A stretch of 64,000 bases of DNA from a virus, in the IMG/VR virus record IMGVR_UViG_3300008050_000038, positions 1 to 64,000 of that record, one strand, 5' to 3'. The notes under the pieces are model-generated. The model did not search any database, had not been told where the DNA came from, and saw nothing but the letters and a program-made list of their open reading frames with translations. Below, one piece after another: positions 1 through 9,950 of the stretch. Position 1 is the first letter of the stretch, and each line of letters begins with the position of its first letter. The translations under genes were made by a program, and so were the position numbers.

Positions 1-1
1 C

Positions 2-1423
2 GTCCAAAAGACGTTTTACAATGACTCGCAAATGACAGACATGAATAGTCTATCAAATGCATTGTTGGCAAAACCGACTGAACTGTCTCCAATTATTACT
101 CATTTAGCAGGAAAAGACGATAAAAGATTCCCTCTATCTTTCTTAACAGAAGGTGTTGGTAATGTTAAATCTATTGACCGTTTAGAGTATGAGTATCGCG
201 TAGCGACACACAGATTGAGAACACGACCAGTAGTGGCAACACCAGCAATAACAGCAAACGTAGGATTAGGAGGAGCAACTTTTGAGTTGGAATTTCCTGA
301 TAAACACTTTGTATTCCCATACGTATTAGTATCTCAATCAGGTATTCAAGCACGTATTATGAAAGAACCAGAAGCAATAGGTTCTAACTGGAAATACACT
401 TTACAATTAGTAAACCCAGCGGCAACAGCAACAATCGCAGCAGCAGATATTACTGCAGGAGCGCTTTTTGCACAAATGTACGCACCAGTAGGAGTTGACT
501 TCTCTAGAGGTAACGCTTCAAACTGGGAAACTCCAGGTAAAGTAAGAAACAAACTAACTACAGTTAGAAAATCTTACCACATGTCTGGAAACGCTAAAGA
601 TTATGTAGCAGAGTTTTCTCTACCAACTAAAGGTGGATCTACTACTAAACTTTGGATGGACTATGAAGAGTACTTACACATGTTAGACTTCAAAGAAGAA
701 TGTGAAATGTACTACTGGTATGGTCAAAAAACTTATGATTCAAACGGTGTAACTTCTATGAAAGATGAGAATGGACAACCAGTAATTGTAGGCCCAGGTC
801 TATTAGAGCAAATTGTTAATACTGACACTTACTCTACTATGACTGAAACCAAATTAAAGAACATCATTGGTGATTTATTCTATCAAATGACTGATGCTGC
901 TCAAAAACAAGTAACTCTTTATACTGGAACAGGAGGTGCTAGAGAATTTGATGAAGCTCTTAAAAATCACTTTGCAGGTGCTGCTGGTAGCTGGAAAGTA
1001 GGAGGTGAGAATCGTTTCATCACAGGATCTGGTAGATCTTTAGGTTTAACTGGTTACTTTAATTCGTACGAGCATATCGACGGACACACAATCAACGTGG
1101 TAAAATTACCATTATTTGATCATGGTGCTGTTGCTCAGGCTCGCGCGAAGCACCCTGTTACAGGATACTCTTTAGAGTCTTATAGAATGGTATTTGTTGA
1201 TCAATCAAATTATGATGGACAAAATAACCTACAAATGATCAACAAAAAAGGTCGTGAGTCTATGAGATGGTGTGTTGCTGGATCTGTAGTCCCTAGAGGA
1301 TTTGATTCAACTTCTGCTAGAGCATCTGATGTTGATGGGGCGTCTGTACACATGTTGAAAACTGCAGGTATCGCGTTAAGACGTTTTGATACTTCTTTAG
1401 ACATCACTTGTACGGCATCGTAA
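2..1423 (+). CDS. Major capsid protein (HK97-fold, crAss-like), 5' end probably outside window
   Basis: Likely the main shell protein of the icosahedral head. The first in-window ATG is at base 32 (463 residues), but the frame is open to the left edge and the upstream codons (V-Q-K-T-F-Y-N-D-S-Q) read like normal coding sequence, so the true start is probably off-window. The N-terminal stretch runs A-L-L-A-K-P-T-E-L-S-P then F-P-L-S-F-L-T-E-G. The C-terminus has D-V-D-G-A-S-V-H-M-L-K-T-A-G-I. I recognise both as the pattern of crAss-like capsid proteins, and the length of about 470 residues fits the family. A strong hairpin terminator follows and further virion genes lie downstream. Naming is by memory of the family plus position; a different abundant head protein is the main alternative. 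Confidence 0.75.
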   Translation, partial: VQKTFYNDSQMTDMNSLSNALLAKPTELSPIITHLAGKDDKRFPLSFLTEGVGNVKSIDRLEYEYRVATHRLRTRPVVATPAITANVGLGGATFELEFPDKHFVFPYVLVSQSGIQARIMKEPEAIGSNWKYTLQLVNPAATATIAAADITAGALFAQMYAPVGVDFSRGNASNWETPGKVRNKLTTVRKSYHMSGNAKDYVAEFSLPTKGGSTTKLWMDYEEYLHMLDFKEECEMYYWYGQKTYDSNGVTSMKDENGQPVIVGPGLLEQIVNTDTYSTMTETKLKNIIGDLFYQMTDAAQKQVTLYTGTGGAREFDEALKNHFAGAAGSWKVGGENRFITGSGRSLGLTGYFNSYEHIDGHTINVVKLPLFDHGAVAQARAKHPVTGYSLESYRMVFVDQSNYDGQNNLQMINKKGRESMRWCVAGSVVPRGFDSTSARASDVDGASVHMLKTAGIALRRFDTSLDITCTAS

Positions 1424-1460
1424 TCTGGCATTAACGTGCGTCTATATATTTGTTTTGATT

Positions 1461-1495
1461 AGAGCTGTGGGGGAGCAATCCCCCGCGCTTTAATT
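1461..1495 (+). terminator. Hairpin terminator after the capsid gene
   Basis: A six-base-pair GC stem, GGGGGA/TCCCCC at 1469-1474 and 1479-1484, closes a GCAA tetraloop. It is extended at its base by GTG/CGC-type pairing and AGC/GCT with one bulge, then runs into TTTAATT. It starts 38 bases after the capsid stop codon. The T-tract is short, so termination may be partial. Confidence 0.75.
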
Positions 1496-1564
1496 GATAT
1501 ATATAAAATTATCCGGTGAGTTATTCTTTACAACCAATAATTAAAACTTTAAAAGAACTATATT

Positions 1565-2377
1565 ATGAGTAAAAAAGTATTTTTAAGGAGAAAGGACCTA
1601 GGAGGTTACTTACCTAAAGCAGTAAGAGCAGAAGCTACAATGAAACTTAGTAGTGTTTATGTAAATAGACAACCATTAAAAGGATTTAGCCCTGCTGATG
1701 AAAAAAAGTTTATGGAAGGAATATTAGATGTTAGTCCTGATCATAATGATTGGCCAAAACATTCTAAACAATTCTGGGCAGAACTTACAATACCTGTAGG
1801 ATTTACAGGTGTAGAACTAGAAGTTGGTAAGGATGACAATGGTATGCCAATAAGTATTATGGATTATATCAAATACAGCTTTGCTGTTAAACATCCTCAT
1901 GTAGCTTTAACTAAAGAAGAAATGGATTCTGATTTTAATAAAAGATTTTATATCCAAGACACTACAAGAGATGATAAGGTTAAAAATAACCAAATCAAAC
2001 TTAAGAAAGATGCGGATAAAGAATTTATTAAAGTTTCTTCTAACAATGAGAATATGAAGAGAATATTACGAATTATGTCTAATACAAATCCTGATAGGAT
2101 GAGTATTGAACAAGTTGAAAATGCTCTTTATGAATTAAAAAATAGCCAACCTAAAAAGTTCCTTAAAGTGGCTACAGATAAAAACTTAGAATTAAAAGCA
2201 GAAGTAGAACATATGATTTCAGCTGGAGTTTTAAGAAAAATTGGAAACCAAGTAATTTTTATTGATGAAGTTATTGGTGATACAATGGAAGATGCTGTAG
2301 TTTATTTAAAAGATAAAAAGAATTCTGGTACGCTAACAATATTAAGATCTAAACTTAAAGAATTATCTTTAGTATAA
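1565..2377 (+). CDS. Putative virion protein following the capsid gene
   Basis: 270 residues, not recognised by motif. The protein is mixed charged with a Lys-rich middle (about residues 135-165) and no signal peptide or membrane segment. It starts at an ATG preceded by an A-rich leader with no Shine-Dalgarno sequence. The gene ends one base before the next start (2379), so the two are probably translated together. Its place between the capsid gene and a connector-like gene suggests a structural or head-assembly role, but nothing in the sequence shows which. Confidence 0.5.
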   Translation: MSKKVFLRRKDLGGYLPKAVRAEATMKLSSVYVNRQPLKGFSPADEKKFMEGILDVSPDHNDWPKHSKQFWAELTIPVGFTGVELEVGKDDNGMPISIMDYIKYSFAVKHPHVALTKEEMDSDFNKRFYIQDTTRDDKVKNNQIKLKKDADKEFIKVSSNNENMKRILRIMSNTNPDRMSIEQVENALYELKNSQPKKFLKVATDKNLELKAEVEHMISAGVLRKIGNQVIFIDEVIGDTMEDAVVYLKDKKNSGTLTILRSKLKELSLV

Positions 2378-2378
2378 T

Positions 2379-3539
2379 ATGAATGTAAATCAAATGCATA
2401 TAGCAATTCAGCAAGGAGTGGATAAGATAAATTCACTCCAAGCTGATATGCTACTACAAGAAGAAATAGATATAGAATTAAATAAAGCTATGTCTAGATT
2501 TTTAAACACAAAGTATGGTAAGAATAATAAGTATGGACAAGGTTTTGAAAATAGTCAAAAAAGAATTGACGATTTAAGAACACTAGTTAAAGAATATTCT
2601 GCTCCTACAATTTATAAAGAACAGTATGATAATAATCATTGGATAGATCAATTTAGACTTCCTTCTGATTATTTATATTTAGTTAATCAGAGATCTGAAC
2701 TATTTTTAAATAACTGTGAGCCTATTGAATTTTATGTAGATGACGATTCACCTACATCTTATTTTATTATGCCTTTAGAAAATTTACATAATGGAACAGT
2801 AATGATTGATACACTTGATGTATATGCAGATCCAGGAAATATTGGTCTTGGAACTGCAAATATTCATACAAACGGAGGTGCATTTGTTTATCCACAAGAT
2901 ATACAAGCATATAAAGATTTTTTAGTAAATCCAGCAAATTGGCCTGCAGGGTTTCAATTATATTTTGAAGAGTATGGTCAATTAGATTTTCCTAATTCTA
3001 TTATCATTATTATAGATCCTATTGCACATCCATGGTTTAATTGGGATTCTTCAATTACAAATTCTGTTAGTGGTAGTAACTTAGTAACTAGTTTAGTTTC
3101 TATGGCTGGAGGTATAACTGATCCTGAAGACGATGCAAATAAATTAGTTTATGGACAATACGTTGAAAATGGGTTAGGAGCTAAAAGACTTGCGCCTGTA
3201 GGGGCAACTAGAGAATATGCGTTAAATAAATTTATACAACAAGACGATATATTTGCATTACTAGATGACCCTTTTAATACAACAAAACATACATCTCCTC
3301 TTACAACTGTTAGAGGAAGGTACATAGATATATACACGAGTGATATATTTATAATAGACAAGTTAAAAATAACTTATATTAGAAAACCAAAGCAAATTTC
3401 ACTATCTTTGGCGGTAGGTTGTGAACTGCCTGAACATACTCACCAAGAAATTGTTGACATGACGGTAGGGAGCATTTTAGAGGGAATTAGTGATCCTCGT
3501 TACAAAACTCAATCTATAGAGGTTGGGAAAAATGAATAA
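2379..3539 (+). CDS. Putative head-tail connector / ring protein
   Basis: 386 residues. The N-terminal helix region (residues 1-75) contains A-I-Q-Q-G-V-D-K-I-N-S and Q-K-R-I-D-D-L-R-T-L-V. The C-terminus has I-T-Y-I-R-K-P-K-Q-I-S-L followed by L-P-E-H-T-H-Q-E-I-V-D. I associate this N- and C-terminal arrangement with a conserved virion protein of crAss-like phages that lies near the neck. The middle third is variable and rich in Asp, Asn and Tyr. No membrane or secretion signal is present. Exact ring assignment is not possible from sequence alone. Confidence 0.5.
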   Translation: MNVNQMHIAIQQGVDKINSLQADMLLQEEIDIELNKAMSRFLNTKYGKNNKYGQGFENSQKRIDDLRTLVKEYSAPTIYKEQYDNNHWIDQFRLPSDYLYLVNQRSELFLNNCEPIEFYVDDDSPTSYFIMPLENLHNGTVMIDTLDVYADPGNIGLGTANIHTNGGAFVYPQDIQAYKDFLVNPANWPAGFQLYFEEYGQLDFPNSIIIIIDPIAHPWFNWDSSITNSVSGSNLVTSLVSMAGGITDPEDDANKLVYGQYVENGLGAKRLAPVGATREYALNKFIQQDDIFALLDDPFNTTKHTSPLTTVRGRYIDIYTSDIFIIDKLKITYIRKPKQISLSLAVGCELPEHTHQEIVDMTVGSILEGISDPRYKTQSIEVGKNE

Positions 3540-3567
3540 TTAGTATTAATTAATAAAATTAAAAAAA

Positions 3568-4491
3568 ATGGCAAGACATTTATACATTGGAAACGACGTT
3601 GCAAATGCATACACAAACGGTGTACTAGCAGACAAAGCGATTGATGTCCAAAAACTAAGTGCAACAGGTCCTGTAAGTATGGTACCTGGAGACACAATAG
3701 CAGCTTCTTCACAATTTAGAATTGTTCAAGGAACAGCTACAAAAAATATCGTAAGTCCTTGGATCTATGGTAAAGACGTAATTAACTGGAGTGGTAGAAG
3801 TGCAGCGGCTCAAACAGCGCAGGTATTTGATATTGCATTAGGAACAAATGCTACAGCAGCATCTACTCACGAGTTTAAATTGATTAACATGACTAATGGT
3901 GCTGAGCCATTTGAAATGAAATCATATGAGTATACTGTTGCAGCAGCCGCTACACCAACTGTTCAGTGTATAGCTTTAGCAGCAGCTATTAACGCTGATT
4001 TACCTCATTGGGTAAAGTCTATAGCTAACGGTGGTACTAACATTGGTATTACAGGATACAAAAAAGGTGAAGTAAAAGCGGATGGATCAGTTCAAGAAGA
4101 GTTAGTTGAAATGAGAGGAGCAGATAATATGGATGGTTCTAACGGAACTGTTGCTACTTTATCTTCTACTACTCCTGGATCTCAAGGAACTGGCGACGGT
4201 TTTTATGTAAGAAAAATGGAAGACGATCAAAAAGGTAACCAATACGGATACTACATGAGAGGACACCTTCCTAATACTCCTGCAGATACTTCTGTAACAG
4301 CAACAGCATACGACATGTATACTATTGCAGCTACTAAAGATGGTTCTTCAGCTTCACAGATTCACGGAGTTGATAACTTAATTGAAGTAAACATTGCAAT
4401 GGACCCAAGTACAGCAGCTATTACAAATTTATTTGAATCTCAAATGAATGGGTATTTAGCTTCAGCTAATTTTGGACCAGTTAACCTATAA
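3568..4491 (+). CDS. Virion structural protein (unknown class)
   Basis: 307 residues, Ala/Thr-rich and beta-type, beginning M-A-R-H-L-Y-I-G-N-D-V-A-N-A-Y. The alternation of small polar stretches with A-A-A-A-T-P-T and G-S-Q-G-T-G-D-G suggests a secreted-like beta-sandwich virion protein rather than an enzyme. The start is preceded by an AATTAAAAAAAATG leader. It lies between the connector-like gene and a small decoration-type gene, so a capsid accessory or head-fibre role is plausible. A tail tube protein is an alternative but would be out of place in a short-tailed crAss-like virus. Confidence 0.5.
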   Translation: MARHLYIGNDVANAYTNGVLADKAIDVQKLSATGPVSMVPGDTIAASSQFRIVQGTATKNIVSPWIYGKDVINWSGRSAAAQTAQVFDIALGTNATAASTHEFKLINMTNGAEPFEMKSYEYTVAAAATPTVQCIALAAAINADLPHWVKSIANGGTNIGITGYKKGEVKADGSVQEELVEMRGADNMDGSNGTVATLSSTTPGSQGTGDGFYVRKMEDDQKGNQYGYYMRGHLPNTPADTSVTATAYDMYTIAATKDGSSASQIHGVDNLIEVNIAMDPSTAAITNLFESQMNGYLASANFGPVNL

Positions 4492-4517
4492 TATTAATAT
4501 AAAAAAATAAAAATAAA

Positions 4518-4898
4518 ATGGCATATCCAAAATTAATGACAGCAAAAGCAATATATGACTTTTCAGTAGACGGAGGAGCAATTTCAACAATTACTCCTGC
4601 AAGTAGTGAGGTTATACCTGCAAACGCAATTATTGTTGACGCAATGACTTGTGTAACTACAGCTTTTACAAGTGGTGGTACTCCAAGTTTAGCAGTTAAA
4701 GCAGGTGGTTTAACTGTAATTTCTGCACAAAACCCTGCGTCACATGCATCTTTAGCAGATGAGAAAGTTACAGTTAACGCTGTGGCGGACAAAACAACTG
4801 CTAATGGAGCAATCCAAGTTGTAATTGCTTCAGGAGCACTTACAGCTGGAGTTGTAGAAATCTACGTAACATATTACCAGTCTGATATTTCAGCTTAG
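4518..4898 (+). CDS. Small capsid-decoration-type protein
   Basis: 126 residues beginning M-A-Y-P-K-L-M-T-A-K-A-I-Y-D-F-S-V-D-G-G-A. The S-E-V-I-P-A-N-A-I-I-V-D-A stretch and the alternating small residues (A-V-K-A-G-G-L-T) match a beta-rich type seen in many marine phage accessory capsid proteins. There are no Cys pairs or catalytic motifs. It is the last gene before a strong terminator, grouping it with the capsid transcript and suggesting high expression. The function is inferred from composition and position only. Confidence 0.5.
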   Translation: MAYPKLMTAKAIYDFSVDGGAISTITPASSEVIPANAIIVDAMTCVTTAFTSGGTPSLAVKAGGLTVISAQNPASHASLADEKVTVNAVADKTTANGAIQVVIASGALTAGVVEIYVTYYQSDISA

Positions 4899-4914
4899 TA
4901 ATTAAACTTTATTA

Positions 4915-4958
4915 AAGACTTATAGGGGGCATTAGTCCCCCTATCGGTCTTTTTTTTT
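4915..4958 (+). terminator. Strong rho-independent terminator with T8 tract
   Basis: A perfect 8-bp stem, ATAGGGGG (4922-4929) with CCCCCTAT (4937-4944), closes a 7-base loop. Outer pairing AAGAC (4915-4919) with GTCTT (4947-4951) extends it, and T9 at 4950-4958 follows. The next start codon is only 15 bases past the T-tract, so downstream genes must depend on read-through or on a promoter overlapping the hairpin. Confidence 0.85.
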
Positions 4959-4972
4959 AAAATCAAAAACTT

Positions 4973-5479
4973 ATGGCTTTTAATATAAATGTAGCAAACT
5001 CATGTAAAATCCTAGTTGTTAATGGGAAATATTATGATAACACTTCTACTCAAGCAACTATAAAAATAACACATGTGGCTACTGGAGCAATGATTCCTGT
5101 TGTTATGAATTATGATGCAACTACTGGTAGAGGTAAAATTAATGTTCCTGTAGATAATTTACCACATGCCAATGGAGTATATAGAGCATGTTTAAATGAG
5201 CAAGGTATTGAGTACTCATGTAAACCAGTTATTATACATTGTGATATAGACTGTTGTTTAACAAAATTAACAAATGAATTAATGGAATGTTCTTGTGATT
5301 GTGCAAGATGTTCATCTACATTAGCAAAAGCTCAAAAAATATATTTACTATTAGAAAGCGCAGCTTCAGCAACTGAAATAGCTTCAGATACACAAAGTGA
5401 TGCTTATTTTCAAGACATATTAGCTAAATATCAAAAAGCAAGAGAAATTTGTGATAATAACTGCGGTTGCGACTGCTAA
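4973..5479 (+). CDS. Cys-rich virion protein
   Basis: 168 residues. Residues 1-85 are beta-type (K-I-T-H-V-A-T-G-A-M-I-P and K-I-N-V-P-V-D-N-L). From about residue 88 the protein turns Cys-rich: C-K-P-V-I-I-H-C-D-I-D-C-C, C-S-C-D-C-A-R-C, and the C-terminal tail C-D-N-N-C-G-C-D-C. A helix (about 108-155) lies between the last two clusters. The Cys clusters could bind metal or form disulfides in the extracellular virion. It directly precedes the Cys-rich adhesin gene (11 bases apart), so the two probably work together, for example as an adhesin and its virion attachment point. Confidence 0.5.
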   Translation: MAFNINVANSCKILVVNGKYYDNTSTQATIKITHVATGAMIPVVMNYDATTGRGKINVPVDNLPHANGVYRACLNEQGIEYSCKPVIIHCDIDCCLTKLTNELMECSCDCARCSSTLAKAQKIYLLLESAASATEIASDTQSDAYFQDILAKYQKAREICDNNCGCDC

Positions 5480-5490
5480 ATAAATAATAC

Positions 5491-8400
5491 ATGGCTGAAG
5501 AAGATTCAAGGGAAGTACAGGAAATATATGAACAACTTGATAGCGCTCAAGATTCGCAAACCACATATTCAGGAGTTCCAACAGAAGATCTACTTGGACT
5601 TTCTCGTGCAGTGTATAGCAACCCCTTATTACCTAAAACAAAAGAAAACTTATCTGCAGGAGCATTTGTACAAGCTAAAACTTCAAGGGTAACTCCTCAG
5701 TTTTCGCCTTCAACTGGTCCTAGATATATTTCTATACAAGCATATAGTGGTAATGCATTAAATGATAATAATACATTTACTAGTTTAGGGCTAGATGTAG
5801 GACTTCAAATAAGAGTAACAAAAAAACCTGATAATGGTACTGGATGGGATGAAGTAATAGATGTACAAGATATTACACCTTATGATCCAGCGGATTGGAC
5901 TGCTTGGAATGGAGTGCCAAATGCAGGATCACTTACTACCACTTCAAGTGCAACTCATATTCATTTAAGTTATGATCATTTAGCATTTGATGCTTCAGCT
6001 AGTAATTACCAATATCATACTGATAGCGGTATATTTGATGTTGATGTTCAAGTAACATTTGCATCTGGCCATGTAGAAGTATTTACAATACCTTGTCCAG
6101 TAGGAGGATATTATTGGCAAGGACTTCAGTATGATACGTGGACTGGTCATGGAATATTAAGACATGAACAAGATGTAAGTGCATGCGCAAGTAAAGCAGG
6201 AACAGAGTGGTATAGTAAAGGAAAAAACTTTATTCAAGGTCCTAGGCTTGTAGGAGCAGAAACAACTATTCTTACAAGAATTGCTCCAGATACAAATTTT
6301 AATCCATCAGGAACTTTAGCAGATCGTGGTTATGTATCAAGATTAGATGCAAATGGAAGCACTTATTTTGAATATGTAAATAGAATTAATTATGATTGGG
6401 ATGATTTTTTAACTGATACTTACGGTCAAAATGGAATTACAACTGTAGATCAATTTCAAACTTCAAAACAAGTAATTAAAAGAATAGATGTACTTGCTCA
6501 AGATGGTACATTAGGACTAGGATATACTGATTTAATTGACGGTAAAAACTGGGCATGGTTTCAAGCTAACTACCAAACTAATTTAAATGGTAGCGGATAT
6601 GTAGATGATATTTTTACTGCACCTAATGATCCTACATCATATGAAAGCACAGTAAATTCTATAAGAAATCAACATCAAATTACTCAGTATTTTACAAGTA
6701 CTTTTTATTACTCAGAAAATATTACAAGCTGTGCTGCCCCTACATCTACAACATATACTGTTTGTGATACTCAAGGTAATCCTAGTTACTATGCAACAAC
6801 TGGAGTTGATTGTAGTTCAACTACAATACCAACAGCAGATTTACCTGGAGGATCTAATTATACAAATGTAACTTATGTTCATGATCCTGCTTGTTGTACT
6901 TTATGTACTTTAACAGCTAGTGTTTCCACAGTTGACTCTACAAATGGTGTTAACGATGGAGAAATACATTGGGATGCAACTTCAGGTGGTGTTGCTTCAG
7001 GAAATCCTTGGACTAGCGGTAGTGAGTATACAGTAACTATTACAAACTCATCAGGTACTGCAGTAGGGTATCAACCACCAACAGGAGGTAATACTTTTAC
7101 TAACGCTACTTGTGATACTACAAATAATTCAAGTTTAGTAACTTGTAACTCAACTATAAATATAAAACCAGGTATGCAAGTATCTGGTACTGGTATACCA
7201 ACTAATACTTATGTTGGTATTATTACAACTGGTACAGTTGGTATAAATGTACAAGAATTTCAATTAGTAGATACACTAGGAAACATAGTTGATGCTACTG
7301 CTACAAATACAAACGAAACATTAACATTTGCAACAGGTCATACATCTATACATGGAGGACTAGCTGCAAATACTGTTGCTAACCCATTTTATACTGTATG
7401 TATAACTGATCAAGACGGATGTCAAGAGTGTAGTAGTGTAGTTGTTAATGAAAACCCAGTTATAACTACTTATGGATGTACTGATGCAAGTGCAGTTAAC
7501 TATGACCCTAATGCAACAATTAGTAATAATTCTTGTGTAACATGTAATTCAACTAATGGTTTATTAGAAGATCCTGTAAGTATTAATGTATCTCCTACTT
7601 GGGGGAATTTTGTTTCTTCACAGTCATCAGCTACTGAAAATAGTGCGTGTTCTACATGGAATAGTGATGGTGTATTAAATGTTTCAGCAGCTCCATTATT
7701 TCCTCTTTATTTAGAATGGGATGCAAATTCTAAATTTGAGATACTATTATATAAAGTAGTTAATAATGGAGATACCTCAACAAGCACTGGAGCAGCACAA
7801 ATAGGAGGAACAATAAATGCAGGTACTCTTAATAATGTATCTGTAGCAGCACATGCATTTACAGGTTTAGATTATGGTTACTATTCTATAAGATTTAGAT
7901 ATGTAGACAGTAATACTACTTCTACAATGGAAGATTGTTGGAGTGAGTTTGGTGCGATAGTAAAAGCACAAGTTTGTAATGATCCAAAAAATGTTTCATA
8001 TTGTGGTACTCCTTCAGATCCTTTATTAAGAGATCCTCAATCTAATTTATGTACACCAACACCTCCACAATGTTGTAATGTATCTACTTTATTATTAGAA
8101 GATTTAACTATAGCTGGTCCTTGTGGTGGACAACAAATTGAAACTACTATAGATTGTGATCCAGCATGGAATGTAGATATTCAATGGTTATATAGCCCTA
8201 CAGGAGCAACATATACTAGTCTTGGAACTTATAGTATGGGGTTTGTTTCAGGCGGACCAATTCCAATATATGCTTACAGTAACAATGATACTGCTAACGG
8301 AACAAATTGGTTTGCAACAAACGGTAGTGGATTTTATAAAGTAATATTAACTGGAACATTACCAGGCGCAAATCCATGTGTTACAGAAGAGTTTGCTTCA

Positions 8401-9936
8401 TTTACAGCTCCTATTATAGGCTGTATGGATGTTGCAGCACATAATTATGACCCTACAGCAGTATGTCCAGGAACTTGTGCATACCCTTCATATGATTGTG
8501 ATCCAAATACTGGTAATTGTATAGATCCTTGGAATGGAACTTTAACTGGATATACACCTGGAACTTACAACTGTTTAACTGGACCAGGATGTTGTAATTC
8601 ATATTGTTCACCCCCTGTTGTAATGGGATGTACAGATTCTTGTGCTGCTAATTATGATCCTAATGCAACTCAAGATGATGGTTCATGTATGTATACTGCA
8701 TGTTTACATTGGCCTTCTACAAATCAATATCAAAATTGTTGTAACAATAATTATTATCCTCTTTCACAAATTATAGGAGCAGATAACTCTTGTTGTATAA
8801 TGCCGTGTGCAACACCAAATACACTTTCATATACAATTACAGATAGTACTTCAACATGTACTACATTTAACAATGACGGATCAGTATCTGTTTCAGTAGT
8901 TTTAAATTTTTCAAATACAGCTACTTGGACTTTTGAAATATATGAAAACAATCAAACAACATTAATATATACAGACCCAGTAACATATACAGGAAATACA
9001 ACATCAAATGTATATTCACAATTAGGAAGTGGTAACTACTGGGGGGTAGTAACTGATAGTTATGGATGTCATACAGGAATGGCTTTTACTATTAATAGTA
9101 ATAATCCACTCGTAGGATGTACTGATCCAAATGCAGATAATTATAATCCATTAGCAGTTTGTGATTGTTGTTGTCAAGTTCAAGGGTGTTTAGATCCTAA
9201 CGCATCAAACTTTAATCCAAATGCAAATATTCCTGGACAGTGTGATTATATATTACCACCTCCTAGTCCTTGTATTCCTCCAAGTTTAGACGAAGCTAAA
9301 ATAAAAATAAAAGCATGTCTTAATAAAAAAGGAACAGATTGGTTAAATGATTATAAAGTAGGTAGAGCAGATGACTGTTCGTTAATGGATCAATGGAAAT
9401 TGATTTTAGTTGATTATTTAGTAGATCAAGATATATCTTGTTTATATAATTGTCAAGACTTAGAAACACCTTCACCAACAATAGCTCAAAATTGTAATGA
9501 TATTTGGGTTCAAGGTGGACCAAGTACAGGTATAAATCATCAATCAGCACACGCAGGAGCAAGCGTAATAAATGCAGGAGAAGGAACAACAGTTACAGCA
9601 TATGATAATTTTCCTACTGGATGGTTTGGAGTATCCCCTCTTTCTAATCCAGCAAATAATTTTACATATGTAGGAGATGTAATTAAATTTGATCTTCCAT
9701 CTGGTCATCCTTTAGCTGCTTGGCTAAACGGAACAATATGGACATTGACAACTCCTAGTTCGTTCCCATCTGGAATACACAATGGATGTTCGACTCAAAA
9801 AATACAACATTATACTCAATGTTTAGATATGAATACAATAAGCATAACTACAAATATTAATTATTACGATAATTTTATTAACTTTGTAAACAAATTTTGT
9901 GCAGACTGTAATATATCTATACTAAATACAAAATAA
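5491..9936 (+). CDS. Giant virion adhesin/fibre with GCTD repeats
   Basis: 1,481 residues without a signal peptide, so presumably assembled on the particle. The N-terminal 230 residues look like a virion-anchoring domain. The middle is Thr/Asn/Ser-rich with many Cys. From about residue 663 to 1255 it carries five copies of the module G-C-[TML]-D-x-x-A-x-N-[YF]-x-P-x-A followed by a closing Cys, for example G-C-T-D-S-C-A-A-N-Y-D-P-N-A-T-Q-D-D-G-S. The same module occurs 13 times in the secreted protein at 13,982. The C-terminal 220 residues (L-D-E-A-K-I-K-I-K-A-C-L-N-K-K-G) form a separate domain. A role in host-surface or matrix adhesion is inferred from these repeats, which are known from Bacteroidota surface proteins. 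Confidence 0.6.
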   Translation: MAEEDSREVQEIYEQLDSAQDSQTTYSGVPTEDLLGLSRAVYSNPLLPKTKENLSAGAFVQAKTSRVTPQFSPSTGPRYISIQAYSGNALNDNNTFTSLGLDVGLQIRVTKKPDNGTGWDEVIDVQDITPYDPADWTAWNGVPNAGSLTTTSSATHIHLSYDHLAFDASASNYQYHTDSGIFDVDVQVTFASGHVEVFTIPCPVGGYYWQGLQYDTWTGHGILRHEQDVSACASKAGTEWYSKGKNFIQGPRLVGAETTILTRIAPDTNFNPSGTLADRGYVSRLDANGSTYFEYVNRINYDWDDFLTDTYGQNGITTVDQFQTSKQVIKRIDVLAQDGTLGLGYTDLIDGKNWAWFQANYQTNLNGSGYVDDIFTAPNDPTSYESTVNSIRNQHQITQYFTSTFYYSENITSCAAPTSTTYTVCDTQGNPSYYATTGVDCSSTTIPTADLPGGSNYTNVTYVHDPACCTLCTLTASVSTVDSTNGVNDGEIHWDATSGGVASGNPWTSGSEYTVTITNSSGTAVGYQPPTGGNTFTNATCDTTNNSSLVTCNSTINIKPGMQVSGTGIPTNTYVGIITTGTVGINVQEFQLVDTLGNIVDATATNTNETLTFATGHTSIHGGLAANTVANPFYTVCITDQDGCQECSSVVVNENPVITTYGCTDASAVNYDPNATISNNSCVTCNSTNGLLEDPVSINVSPTWGNFVSSQSSATENSACSTWNSDGVLNVSAAPLFPLYLEWDANSKFEILLYKVVNNGDTSTSTGAAQIGGTINAGTLNNVSVAAHAFTGLDYGYYSIRFRYVDSNTTSTMEDCWSEFGAIVKAQVCNDPKNVSYCGTPSDPLLRDPQSNLCTPTPPQCCNVSTLLLEDLTIAGPCGGQQIETTIDCDPAWNVDIQWLYSPTGATYTSLGTYSMGFVSGGPIPIYAYSNNDTANGTNWFATNGSGFYKVILTGTLPGANPCVTEEFASFTAPIIGCMDVAAHNYDPTAVCPGTCAYPSYDCDPNTGNCIDPWNGTLTGYTPGTYNCLTGPGCCNSYCSPPVVMGCTDSCAANYDPNATQDDGSCMYTACLHWPSTNQYQNCCNNNYYPLSQIIGADNSCCIMPCATPNTLSYTITDSTSTCTTFNNDGSVSVSVVLNFSNTATWTFEIYENNQTTLIYTDPVTYTGNTTSNVYSQLGSGNYWGVVTDSYGCHTGMAFTINSNNPLVGCTDPNADNYNPLAVCDCCCQVQGCLDPNASNFNPNANIPGQCDYILPPPSPCIPPSLDEAKIKIKACLNKKGTDWLNDYKVGRADDCSLMDQWKLILVDYLVDQDISCLYNCQDLETPSPTIAQNCNDIWVQGGPSTGINHQSAHAGASVINAGEGTTVTAYDNFPTGWFGVSPLSNPANNFTYVGDVIKFDLPSGHPLAAWLNGTIWTLTTPSSFPSGIHNGCSTQKIQHYTQCLDMNTISITTNINYYDNFINFVNKFCADCNISILNTK

Positions 9937-9950
9937 AAAATAGTTAAAAA

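Noticed and set aside
21-35. ATG at base 21 as the start of the capsid gene
   Set aside because: It is in another frame and stops after four codons; the capsid frame stays open to the left edge.
1445-1452. TATATTTG, a match to the Bacteroidota -7 promoter element
   Set aside because: It lies upstream of the terminator at 1,461 and has no TTTG -33 partner at the right distance; likely chance in AT-rich DNA.
3568-4491. Tail tube or sheath protein
   Set aside because: No sheath motif, and crAss-like viruses have short tails; left as an unclassified virion protein.
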